From Chitinibacter sp046530675 (GTDB taxonomy: Bacteria > Pseudomonadota > Gammaproteobacteria > Burkholderiales > Chitinibacteraceae): a DNA stretch of 64,000 bases. The notes under the pieces were generated by a model. It saw only the letters and a program-made list of their open reading frames with translations, was not told where the DNA came from and ran no database searches. Of the stretch, positions 16,729 through 28,793 are shown piece by piece. The translations under genes and the position numbers were made by a program. The stretch is taken from positions 1,116,001-1,180,000 of the forward strand of contig NZ_CP172558.1 in assembly GCF_046530675.1 (NCBI RefSeq), written 5' to 3'. How positions within the stretch are numbered: position 1 is the first letter of the stretch; each line of letters starts with the position of its first letter.

Positions 16729-16757
16729 TTGACGGGTTCCGGTCCGGTTGGTATAGT
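16729..16757 (+). promoter_or_regulatory. Sigma-70 promoter of the rRNA operon
   Basis: TTGACG (16729-16734) and TATAGT (16752-16757) are spaced by 17 bases and followed by a GC-rich discriminator, as usual for stringently controlled rRNA promoters. The start of transcription should lie near 16764, about 220 bases before 16S. Confidence 0.8.
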
Positions 16758-16814
16758 TCGGCCTCTCTGCTGATGACGCAACGAAACGAAGTGTGTTTCT
16801 TGGTTGTTCAGCCC

Positions 16815-16826
16815 GATCTTTAACAA
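16815..16826 (+). promoter_or_regulatory. boxA antitermination site in the rRNA leader
   Basis: GATCTTTAACAA matches the rRNA boxA core (CTTTAACA) that loads NusB/NusE. A second copy lies before 23S (18961-18972). Confidence 0.75.
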
Positions 16827-16982
16827 TCTACAGCCGATGAGTGTGAGCCCTTGATTCGTAAGTCAAATCAAGTGCTTGCACTCAATTGAAAAGAAAATTG
16901 AAAGACGAACTCTTTAGAGTTTATCTCGCAGTTTCTTTGAGTATTGAAGTACAAGCCAAGTAGTAAACATAGCATAGCGATT

Positions 16983-18517
<1,535 letters not shown>

Positions 18518-18621
18518 AAGAGCAAGACCTGCGGGTCAAGGACTCACACTCATCGGCTGTAAATTTGAAGATACAGAGACGACTTCATTCATAAATGAAA
18601 GAAGTTGTTGAGTTGGAAGCT

Positions 18622-18698
18622 GGGTCAGTAGCTCAGTCGGTTAGAGCACCGTGTTGATAACGCGGGGGTCATAGGTTCGATTCCTATCTGACCCACCA
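18622..18698 (+). tRNA. tRNA-Ile (GAT)
   Basis: The acceptor arms GGGTCAG and CTGACCC pair, the anticodon loop is TTGATAA, the T loop is GGTTCGATTCC, and CCA is encoded. It sits in the usual 16S-23S spacer place. Confidence 0.96.
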
Positions 18699-18736
18699 TT
18701 GACGAGTCAATGGAAACAGCTTAGTCATGCCAGATT

Positions 18737-18812
18737 GGGGGATTAGCTCAGTTGGGAGAGCACCTGCTTTGCAAGCAGGGGGTCGTCGGTTCGATCCCGT
18801 CATCCTCCACCA
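18737..18812 (+). tRNA. tRNA-Ala (TGC)
   Basis: The acceptor arms GGGGGAT and ATCCTCC pair with one G-T, the anticodon loop is TTTGCAA, the T loop is GGTTCGATCCC, and CCA is encoded. It follows tRNA-Ile by 38 bases. Confidence 0.96.
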
Positions 18813-18960
18813 CGCCTTGCGGCGAGCACTGTGCAAGCGGTGGCGCAGCAAACAAGAGTTCAGAATTCAGTCAGTAGACGAATCAGAAATAATGATTCGG
18901 TCTGGTGATTTTGTTCTGGTTTCTTAAATCAGACCCACACAGGAATGTGTGACTGTATCG

Positions 18961-18972
18961 TTCTTTAACAAA
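18961..18972 (+). promoter_or_regulatory. boxA antitermination site before 23S
   Basis: TTCTTTAACAAA is a second boxA copy in the 16S-23S spacer. Just after it, a 15-base arm (18972-18986) is an exact inverted copy of 22146-22160 behind 23S and should form the outer 23S processing stem. Confidence 0.7.
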
Positions 18973-19158
18973 ATAGAAGAAGTAATATCTCCTAATTAAA
19001 CAATGTGAAAACAGGGTAACTTGTTTTTACAGTAATAAATTGGGTTGATTGTATCTGCTGATCGAAAGATCAGCCGTTGTAGGACCTGAGAAACCCTACA
19101 ACAAGTCGTAAATACGAAACTCTGACCAAGAGTACGGTAAAACGTGTTTGAGGTTATA

Positions 19159-22046
<2,888 letters not shown>

Positions 22047-22212
22047 ATAACCTGAGACGCGTTGTTGCGATGAAGGTGCAATCGACCCGATTGCGAATTG
22101 TTGAATAAAGAGATGAACCGGCGAGTGAAAGCGAGCTGATGAAAGATTACTTCTTCTATTGATTTCGAGTGGTTGCAAAGGTAAAAACCTAAGCAGTCAA
22201 CTCACCCAGTTT

Positions 22213-22329
22213 TGTCTGGTGACCATAGCGAGGTGGTCCCACTCCTTCCCATCCCGAACAGGACAGTGAAACGCCTCAGCGCCGATGATAGTGCGGATTG
22301 CCCGTGTGAAAGTAGGACATTGCCAGACT
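22213..22329 (+). rRNA. rrf: 5S ribosomal RNA
   Basis: The closing stem is TGTCTGG with CCAGAC; the internal CCCATCCCGAACAGG and GAAAGTAGGACATTGCCAG blocks are typical. It lies 166 bases after 23S and is followed by the operon terminator. Ends may be off by one or two bases. Confidence 0.95.
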
Positions 22330-22340
22330 CCCTAAAAGAA

Positions 22341-22369
22341 AAGCCCAGCTCAACCGAGCTGGGCTTTTT
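22341..22369 (+). terminator. Terminator of the rRNA operon
   Basis: AAGCCCAGCTC and GAGCTGGGCTT form an 11-bp stem with an AACC loop, followed by T residues. Confidence 0.93.
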
Positions 22370-22386
22370 GCTGGGCGAGAGAAAGA

Positions 22387-22435
22387 GGGTATTGCCTTGT
22401 GGGCTAGGCTGGCCATGCTCTGCGTAGCTATACCC
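22387..22435. repeat. Dispersed palindromic repeat between the rRNA operon and glmU
   Basis: It starts GGGTATTGCCTTGTGGGCTA and ends TAGCTATACCC. The left end matches the copy at 61518 for the first 12 bases. It lies after the rRNA terminator and before the glmU promoter region. Confidence 0.7.
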
Positions 22436-22540
22436 ATATTTGCCGCTGATAAAGAAAATGCGACTACAGTCTTTTCCTTGCTGTGCTGCCATGCGCTTGC
22501 GGTTAGAATAGCGCTACTTTTGATTGCATGGATTTAAGCA

Positions 22541-23905
22541 ATGAGCTCGGTACTCGATGTGGTGATTCTCGCCGCCGGTAAAGGCACGCGAATGTATTCT
22601 TCCCTGCCCAAGGTGTTGCACAAGCTGGCTGGTAAACCACTGGTTCAGCATGTGATCGATACTGCTCATGGCTTGAATCCACATCAACTCGTTGTCGTTT
22701 ACGGCTTTGGTGGCGAAAAGCTGCAAGATGCGCTCTCAGGTCAGAATCTCGGCTTTGCCCTGCAAGTAGAGCAGCTCGGCACAGGCCATGCTCTGGCGCA
22801 AGCCGTCCCGCAATTGAATGGCGACACAGCGCTGATGCTGTACGGCGATGTGCCATTAACGCGGCTGGCGACGCTGCAAAAACTGCTCGCTGTATGTGAT
22901 GGCGGCAAGCTTGGTATTCTGACTGACATTCTCGACGATGCGACCGGCTATGGCCGGATTGTTCGCAATGCGGCGGGTCAGGTGACGCACATCGTCGAGC
23001 AGAAAGACTGCACAGCCGCTGAAGCCGCAATTCGTGAAATGAATACCGGCATTCTGGTTTTGCCGACTGCGCGTCTGAAGGGCTGGCTGTCCGAGCTGAA
23101 AAATGACAATGCCCAAGGCGAATACTATGCGACCGATCTGATCGCGCTCGCCGTACGCGATGGCGTCGAGATTGCGACGGTACATCCGCAGGATCACTGG
23201 GAAGCCGAAGGCATCAACAACAAACTGCAATTGGCTGCGCTGGAACGCATTCATCAACTGGAAATCGCCCGTTCACTGCTCACCGCGGGTGTGGGGCTTG
23301 CTGACCCGGCGCGGATCGATGTGCGTGGCAAGATCGAACACGGTCAGGACGTCAGCATCGACGTCAATTGCGTGTTTGAAGGCACGGTAACGCTGGGTCA
23401 AGGCGTCAGCATTGGCGCGAATTGCTACCTGAAAAACGTCACGATTGCTGATGGTGCAGTGATTCATCCCTTCTGCCATCTGGAAGACGCCGTGATCGGC
23501 GCGGGCAGCCTGATTGGTCCGTACGCGCGCCTGCGCCCCGGTGCCGAGCTGGCGGCTGAGGTGCATATCGGCAACTTCGTTGAAGTGAAAAAATCGACAA
23601 TCGCCCAGGGTAGCAAGGTTAATCACCTGACTTATATCGGCGATACGACGATGGGGGCGGGTGTGAACGTCGGCGCGGGAACGATTACCGCCAATTACGA
23701 CGGCGTGAACAAATTCCGCACCGTAATTGAGGATAATGTGCGGATCGGCTCGAACAATGTACTGGTTGCGCCGCTGACGATTGGTGAAGGCGCAACGACC
23801 GGCGCGGGTTCGGTGATCAGCAAGGATGCGCCAGCAGGGCAATTGACCGTTGCGCGGGCGAAGCAGATGACGATTGCAGGCTGGCAGCGGCCAGTTAAAA
23901 AATAG
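22541..23905 (+). CDS. glmU: Bifunctional UDP-N-acetylglucosamine pyrophosphorylase / glucosamine-1-phosphate N-acetyltransferase
   Basis: This 454-residue cytosolic enzyme acetylates GlcN-1-P and couples it to UTP, giving UDP-GlcNAc for peptidoglycan and lipopolysaccharide. The N-terminal uridylyltransferase domain has LAAGKGTRMYSSLPKVLH; the C-terminal half (about 250-454) is a left-handed beta-helix of hexapeptide repeats with the acetyltransferase segment VGAGTITANYDGVNK. Length matches the family. The ATG at 22541 has a weak Shine-Dalgarno. Its usual neighbour glmS is not in the window. A palindromic repeat overlaps its stop region, and a terminator follows. Confidence 0.96.
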   Translation: MSSVLDVVILAAGKGTRMYSSLPKVLHKLAGKPLVQHVIDTAHGLNPHQLVVVYGFGGEKLQDALSGQNLGFALQVEQLGTGHALAQAVPQLNGDTALMLYGDVPLTRLATLQKLLAVCDGGKLGILTDILDDATGYGRIVRNAAGQVTHIVEQKDCTAAEAAIREMNTGILVLPTARLKGWLSELKNDNAQGEYYATDLIALAVRDGVEIATVHPQDHWEAEGINNKLQLAALERIHQLEIARSLLTAGVGLADPARIDVRGKIEHGQDVSIDVNCVFEGTVTLGQGVSIGANCYLKNVTIADGAVIHPFCHLEDAVIGAGSLIGPYARLRPGAELAAEVHIGNFVEVKKSTIAQGSKVNHLTYIGDTTMGAGVNVGAGTITANYDGVNKFRTVIEDNVRIGSNNVLVAPLTIGEGATTGAGSVISKDAPAGQLTVARAKQMTIAGWQRPVKK

Positions 23906-23953
23906 GGGTATATGGCTGTGGGCTTTTATTAATATTGCTTGCTGGCATATACC
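23905..23953. repeat. Dispersed palindromic repeat behind glmU
   Basis: GGGGTATATGGC and GCTGGCATATACC are the inverted arms, with an AT-rich loop. The first base is the last base of the glmU stop codon. Confidence 0.7.
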
Positions 23954-23957
23954 TATT

Positions 23958-23986
23958 AAAAAGGCCGCGTAAAGCGGCCTTTTTGT
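23958..23986. terminator. Terminator between glmU and the convergent aas gene
   Basis: AAAAAGGCCGC and GCGGCCTTTTT pair around GTAAA; the A and T runs on both sides make it suitable for both strands. Confidence 0.9.
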
Positions 23987-24002
23987 TTGAATGGACTAAA
24001 AC

Positions 24003-26144
24003 TTAACTCGCAACAGCCCAGTTCTTCAGCGTCACATAATCGGTTTTGCCCGTCCCCAGCAGCGGAATCGCGCTGACGATGCGCAGATCGCGCGGGACGG
24101 CGAGTTCGGGCGCACCGAGTTCACGCGCTGCGGCGAGCAGCGCATCGCGGCTCAAATCGGTTTGCGTCGTGAACAGAACCAGCGCCTCACCCTTGGCCTC
24201 GTCGGCGCGCGCGCTGGCGGCGTGTTGCATCTCGGGTGACGCTTTGCGTGCAATGGCTTCGACAACTTCGAGCGAGATCATTTCACCGGCGATTTTGGCA
24301 AAGCGTTTGGCGCGACCCTGGATGCAGATATAACCATCGGCATCAATCGTTACAATATCACCGGTGTCATACCAGGCGATGCCGTCCTCGGTGGGCAGCG
24401 TATCCAGCTGACCGGGGTTTTCATAGCGCAGATACCCTTTCATTACATTTGGCCCGCTGACGAGCAACTGGCCGCCCTCATCGATACCCGGAATGGGTAT
24501 CAGCTTGTGGCGCATACCGGGAACGAGCTGTCCGACAGTACCCTTGCGGTTGGCCATCGGCACATTCACCGCGACGACTGGCGCGCATTCGGTCACGCCG
24601 TAGCCTTCCAGAATCCGGATGCCGAATTGCTCGATATACGCCTTGCGGACGTTTTCATTGAGTTTTTCCGCACCGGCGACAACGTAGCGCAGTTGGCCAA
24701 AATCATAAGGGTGAGCGTATTTGGCGTAATTGCCGAGGAAAGTGCTGGTGCCAAACAGCACGCTGCAACCGCGGTCGTAAACAATCTCCGGAATGATTCG
24801 GTAATGCAGCGGGCTGGGGTAGAGAAACACCGGAACGCCGGTAACGAGTGGCAGCAGCGCGCAGGCCGTCAACCCGAACGAGTGGAACAGTGGCAAGGCG
24901 ACCATAAATTTATCGCGCGGCGTGAAGTCGGCCAGCGCGCGGATTTGCGCGACATTGGCAAGCAGGCCATTGTGGCTGTGGACGACGCCTTTGGGTTTGC
25001 CTTCCGAGCCCGAGGTGAACAGGATGGCCGCGGCGTCATCGGGTGATTGCTTGATGGCAAAACTGCCCGGCCATGCCATTCCGCACAGCACGCGCAGTTT
25101 GTCGCCCGGCCCGATCAGGCCACGCAGGTCTTCCAGATACAACACGTCAATGCCGGGTAGCTGATCGACCAGTGCTTCAAGCTTGCCCTTGGCGATAAAG
25201 GCGCGCGAGCTGACGATGGTTTTGATATTGGCAGCGATACAGGCCGCCAGTATGCCTTCGCGACCCGCGCTGTAATTGAGCATCGCGGGTATACGTGCTC
25301 TGGCGCTCATTGCCAGCAGCAGTGCTAGGGTCGGGGTGGTATTGGGCAGCAAAATACCGAGTGCTTCATGCGGTGTCGAAATCCGGTCAACAATGCACGA
25401 CAAGCCGAGGATTTTTTTCGTCAGGCTGCCATAGTTTTCTTCGTTTTGCGAAATATCTTCGACCAGCCCGAAGCTGCGGCCAAAAGCCTGTTGTGCGTCG
25501 AGATAAGCCTGAAATAATGTCCGCTCCGGGCGGGTGGCGACGAGCATTTCAAGCAGAATTTCGCGCATCAATTGCCCGGCTTTGCGGCGGCGCGCTTTGG
25601 CGGAGGGGAGGTCGGGCATCGCGATATGGCGTCGTCCCAGCACTTGCAGGCTGATTTTCGGAAACAGCGTGCGCGGGTAAATACCGCCCAAACGACTGAA
25701 AAAGGTTCGTGCCGCGCCAGAAATCCGAACCGGAACAATCATCGCGCCGGTGCGCGCTGCGGCGAATGCGGCACCGTCATACACCTTCATCAGCGAGCCG
25801 GTCGTCGTAATGCGCCCTTCAGGGAAAATCACCACCGGCTTACCCGCTTCGAGCAAGCGAACCACGGCCTTGATCGCCAGCGGATTGGTCGGGTCGACCG
25901 CCAGATAATCGCCCAGGCTCAAGAAAATCCGGAAAAACCAGTGTTTGGCCACCGAAGTATGAACAACAAAAGTCGCGTCGATCGGCAGGTAGGCGGCGAG
26001 GAAAATGCCGTCGAGAAATGATTCGTGATTGGCGACAATCAGCGTGCGCGGGTTATGAAACACGCTGAAATCACCCTTGATCGTCAGGCGAAAACAGACC
26101 CGGAACAAGGTTTTCATGGTGTTGCGAAACAAGGTTTTGAGCAT
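24003..26144 (-). CDS. aas: Bifunctional acyl-ACP synthetase / lysophospholipid acyltransferase (Aas type)
   Basis: This 713-residue protein joins a PlsC-type acyltransferase (about 1-200) and an AMP-forming acyl-ACP synthetase (about 225-713). The acyltransferase motif NHESFLDG holds the catalytic His and Asp, with FPEGRITTTG as the phosphate-binding block. The synthetase has the P-loop FTSGSEGKPKGVVHSH, EGYGVTECAP and YDTGDI motifs. E. coli Aas, of nearly equal length (719), re-acylates 2-acyl-glycerophosphoethanolamine at the inner membrane. The gene stands alone, convergent with glmU. Relatives of this fusion also carry a MFS lysophospholipid flippase domain or neighbour; none is seen here. 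Confidence 0.9.
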   Translation of the reverse strand: MLKTLFRNTMKTLFRVCFRLTIKGDFSVFHNPRTLIVANHESFLDGIFLAAYLPIDATFVVHTSVAKHWFFRIFLSLGDYLAVDPTNPLAIKAVVRLLEAGKPVVIFPEGRITTTGSLMKVYDGAAFAAARTGAMIVPVRISGAARTFFSRLGGIYPRTLFPKISLQVLGRRHIAMPDLPSAKARRRKAGQLMREILLEMLVATRPERTLFQAYLDAQQAFGRSFGLVEDISQNEENYGSLTKKILGLSCIVDRISTPHEALGILLPNTTPTLALLLAMSARARIPAMLNYSAGREGILAACIAANIKTIVSSRAFIAKGKLEALVDQLPGIDVLYLEDLRGLIGPGDKLRVLCGMAWPGSFAIKQSPDDAAAILFTSGSEGKPKGVVHSHNGLLANVAQIRALADFTPRDKFMVALPLFHSFGLTACALLPLVTGVPVFLYPSPLHYRIIPEIVYDRGCSVLFGTSTFLGNYAKYAHPYDFGQLRYVVAGAEKLNENVRKAYIEQFGIRILEGYGVTECAPVVAVNVPMANRKGTVGQLVPGMRHKLIPIPGIDEGGQLLVSGPNVMKGYLRYENPGQLDTLPTEDGIAWYDTGDIVTIDADGYICIQGRAKRFAKIAGEMISLEVVEAIARKASPEMQHAASARADEAKGEALVLFTTQTDLSRDALLAAARELGAPELAVPRDLRIVSAIPLLGTGKTDYVTLKNWAVAS

Positions 26145-26447
26145 GGTGGCTAAACGCTGACGGACAAATAAGCTTGAATCTTAGCAATAAACCCAAGGCA
26201 TGTATTTTTAACCTGCTTGATGTCAGCTTAAAGACAGATTTTTCGTCTATGTCTTGCCCGAAAAGAAATTCCATTCAAGCGAGTAATGTCTTGATTCGTC
26301 GCGCAAATCAAAATGTGCAACTGCAAAACAAATGCCAACATCGCTAGGCGGTAAAGGTATAATGTTGAGTAATCAGGCGAGCACCCATACATATTTGGGG
26401 TATATTGCCGCAAGCCAATTCTAATCTGCTTTTCAGGTAAATACATC
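26145..26447. other. Divergent intergenic region between aas and the UPF0149 gene
   Basis: No gene is visible. A TATAAT at 26358-26363 is a likely -10 box for the rightward gene, with no good -35. GCGGTAA (26348-26354) and TTGCCGC (26405-26411) are inverted, and GGGGTATATTG near 26397 resembles half of the dispersed palindrome. Confidence 0.45.
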
Positions 26448-27059
26448 ATGGCAAAAATGCTGGACCAGGCGCTGACTGACGAAGAGCTTGATCAGCTCGA
26501 TCAGTTTTTGTACTCCGACGCGGTGGGAAAAGACGCCATGTCGCTGTCAATGCTGCACGGCTACCTGACAGCCATTCTGATCGGTCCGGCGCAAGTGATG
26601 CCAACCGAATGGCTGGGGCAAATCTGGGACAAGCCCGAAGCGGTGATGTTCGCCCAGCCTGAAGCCGACGCGATGATTGATCTGGTGATGCGACTTTACA
26701 ATCAGATCGCCGACGAGCTGGCGCAAGAGCCGCCGGTTTACGAGCCCTTGCTGTACTGGGAAGACGACAGCCAGCAACATTCAAGCATCGAAGAATGGAG
26801 TCTGGGCTTCTGTTTTGGCGCGGGTCTGGCCGAAGAAGAATGGCAACCTTTGCTCGAGGAAGAAGAAGGCCAGTTTATGTTTATGGCGATCATGAGCGGC
26901 TCGGACGACGAAATGCGCGCCGACATGCAGCGCGAAGGCATCAATCTGGTTCAGCACGACAATGAAATTGCCGAACAGCTGCCGGAAATCGTCCTCGAAA
27001 TCCGCGACTTTTTCCGTAACCGGCAAATCAGCGAGTCGGGCAAGCACCGACTGCATTGA
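26448..27059 (+). CDS. UPF0149 (YgfB/YecA) family protein
   Basis: This 203-residue acidic protein matches the YgfB/YecA family by the N-terminal TDEELDQLDQFL, the central LSMLHGYLTAILIGP and the helix EEWSLGFCFGAGLAEEEWQP. Many YecA proteins carry a C-terminal SEC-C zinc motif; this one does not, so it is of the short type. The molecular role is not established. The start follows a CAGG motif and a TATAAT about 85 bases upstream, and the gene appears monocistronic with its own terminator. Confidence 0.85.
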   Translation: MAKMLDQALTDEELDQLDQFLYSDAVGKDAMSLSMLHGYLTAILIGPAQVMPTEWLGQIWDKPEAVMFAQPEADAMIDLVMRLYNQIADELAQEPPVYEPLLYWEDDSQQHSSIEEWSLGFCFGAGLAEEEWQPLLEEEEGQFMFMAIMSGSDDEMRADMQREGINLVQHDNEIAEQLPEIVLEIRDFFRNRQISESGKHRLH

Positions 27060-27076
27060 TCCATTACTTGGATTGC

Positions 27077-27116
27077 AAAACCCCATCACAGCATGCTGTT
27101 CTGATGGGGTTTTTTA
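27077..27116 (+). terminator. Terminator behind the UPF0149 gene
   Basis: AACCCCATCA and TGATGGGGTT pair, followed by a T run. Confidence 0.9.
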
Positions 27117-27198
27117 TTGACTGCGCGCCTTGCCCCTATCGGGTAAAATAGCGCTTTGTTTTTGAATAACGGCGATGTCTCGCCGTGCAAGGATATTT

Positions 27199-28290
27199 AT
27201 GAGCCTCAAGTGCGGCATCGTCGGCTTGCCGAATGTGGGTAAATCCACACTATTTAACGCTTTGACCAAAGCTGGGATCGAAGCGTCCAACTATCCGTTT
27301 TGTACCATCGAGCCCAATGTCGGCATCGTTGAAGTGCCCGATCCTCGCCTTGGCCAGCTCGCGGCGATTATCAACCCGCAAAAAATCCAGCCTGCGATTG
27401 TCGAGTTTGTCGATATTGCCGGTCTGGTCGCGGGCGCTTCGAAAGGCGAGGGCCTGGGTAATCAGTTTCTGGCCAATATCCGCGAAACCGACGCGATTGT
27501 GAATGTGGTGCGCTGCTTTGAAAATGACAACATCATTCACGTTGCTGGCCGCGTAGACCCGATTGACGACATTATCGTCATCGGCACCGAGCTGGCTTTG
27601 GCGGACATGACTACCGTAGAAAAAGCCATCCAGCGTGATGGCAAGAAAGCGCGTTCGGGCGATAAAGAAGCTTTGGCCACAGTGGCGGTTCTGGAAAAAC
27701 TGCTGCCGCATCTGAACGAAGGCAAACCAGCACGTTCGGCTGGGCTGTCTGACGAAGAAAAACTGGCGATTAAATCGCTGTGCTTGCTGACGATCAAACC
27801 AGCGATGTACGTTGCCAACGTCGCTGAAGACGGCTTTGACAACAACCCGCTGCTCGATAAAGTGACCGCCCACGCCAAAGCTGAAGGCGCGCCAGTCGTT
27901 GCGGTGTGTGCTGCGATTGAATCGGAAATCGCCGAGCTCGATGACGCTGACAAAGCTGAGTTTCTGGAGTCGATTGGTCAGGAAGAGCCAGGTCTGGATC
28001 GCCTGATCCGCGCCGGTTACGACCTGCTTGGCCTGCAAACCTACTTCACCGCAGGCGTAAAAGAAGTACGCGCGTGGACCATTCACAAAGGCGATACTGC
28101 ACCACAAGCCGCCGGCGTGATTCACACCGACTTCGAACGCGGCTTTATCCGCGCGCAGACCATCGCATTTGACGATTTCATCCAGTACAAGGGTGAACAA
28201 GGCGCCAAAGAAGCCGGCAAGATGCGCGCCGAGGGCAAGGAATACGTCGTGAAAGACGGCGACGTGCTCAATTTCCTGTTTAACGTCTAA
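27199..28290 (+). CDS. ychF: Redox-regulated ATPase YchF (OLA1 family)
   Basis: This 363-residue cytosolic P-loop protein has G1 GLPNVGKSTLFNAL, then NYPFCTIEPNVG, G3 DIAGLVAGASKGEGLGNQ and a C-terminal TGS domain (FERGFIRAQTIAFDDFIQY). YchF binds ATP in preference to GTP and associates with ribosomes, affecting translation and oxidative stress response. The ATG at 27199 has AAGGA at 27189-27193; an upstream in-frame ATG at 27175 is less likely. Length equals E. coli YchF (363). The pth gene, a common upstream neighbour, is not present here. Confidence 0.95.
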   Translation: MSLKCGIVGLPNVGKSTLFNALTKAGIEASNYPFCTIEPNVGIVEVPDPRLGQLAAIINPQKIQPAIVEFVDIAGLVAGASKGEGLGNQFLANIRETDAIVNVVRCFENDNIIHVAGRVDPIDDIIVIGTELALADMTTVEKAIQRDGKKARSGDKEALATVAVLEKLLPHLNEGKPARSAGLSDEEKLAIKSLCLLTIKPAMYVANVAEDGFDNNPLLDKVTAHAKAEGAPVVAVCAAIESEIAELDDADKAEFLESIGQEEPGLDRLIRAGYDLLGLQTYFTAGVKEVRAWTIHKGDTAPQAAGVIHTDFERGFIRAQTIAFDDFIQYKGEQGAKEAGKMRAEGKEYVVKDGDVLNFLFNV

Positions 28291-28460
28291 GTGTAAATAT
28301 TTATAAGTCGGGTTGTTTGTATTCGATCTGATGGTTGTTGATTGCTCTGCATCTGGCGGTATGTTTTTTGCTGACAGCGGATAACCGGTTTTGGCCGGTA
28401 CACGCAGGGCATTCGGGTATAATCAACTGATTGAATCGCCGAATTATCGAGGGTTGAACC

Positions 28461-28727
28461 ATGAGCCGTACTGTTGTGTGTGTCAAATTGGGTCGTGAGG
28501 CCGAAGGTCTGGATTTTCCGCCGGTTCCGGGCGAGTTGGGCAAGAAAATCTACGACAACGTATCCAAAGAAGCATGGCAAGCCTGGGTGAAACACCAGAC
28601 CATGCTGATTAATGAAAACCGTCTGAGCCTGGCCGATCCGAGTGCGCGTAAATACCTGCAGCAACAAATGGAAAATTATTTCTGGGGTGCCGGCGCTGAC
28701 ATGATTCAGGGTTTTGTTCCGCAATAA
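28461..28727 (+). CDS. yggX: Probable Fe(2+)-trafficking protein YggX
   Basis: This 88-residue protein begins MSRTVVCVKLGREAEGLDF and contains PGELGKKIYDNVSKEAWQ and KHQTMLINENRL, the diagnostic YggX segments including the N-terminal Cys. YggX protects Fe-S enzymes from oxidants and helps iron trafficking in the cytosol. TATAAT at 28418-28423 is a likely -10 box. A GAGGG motif precedes the ATG. mutY, its frequent neighbour, is absent. It has its own terminator. Confidence 0.95.
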   Translation: MSRTVVCVKLGREAEGLDFPPVPGELGKKIYDNVSKEAWQAWVKHQTMLINENRLSLADPSARKYLQQQMENYFWGAGADMIQGFVPQ

Positions 28728-28741
28728 TGTTGTAATGATTC

Positions 28742-28766
28742 AGGCCGCATAATGCGGCCTTTTTTG
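28742..28766 (+). terminator. Terminator behind yggX
   Basis: AGGCCGCAT and ATGCGGCCT form a 9-bp stem with a one-base separation, followed by T residues. Confidence 0.88.
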
Positions 28767-28793
28767 TCTTTTGATTTGAGCGACAAGTGAGCC

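Noticed and set aside
27250..28200. Minus-strand open frame of 316 codons opposite ychF
   Set aside because: It is antisense to a highly conserved gene; the translation is rich in Phe, His and Gln without any motif.
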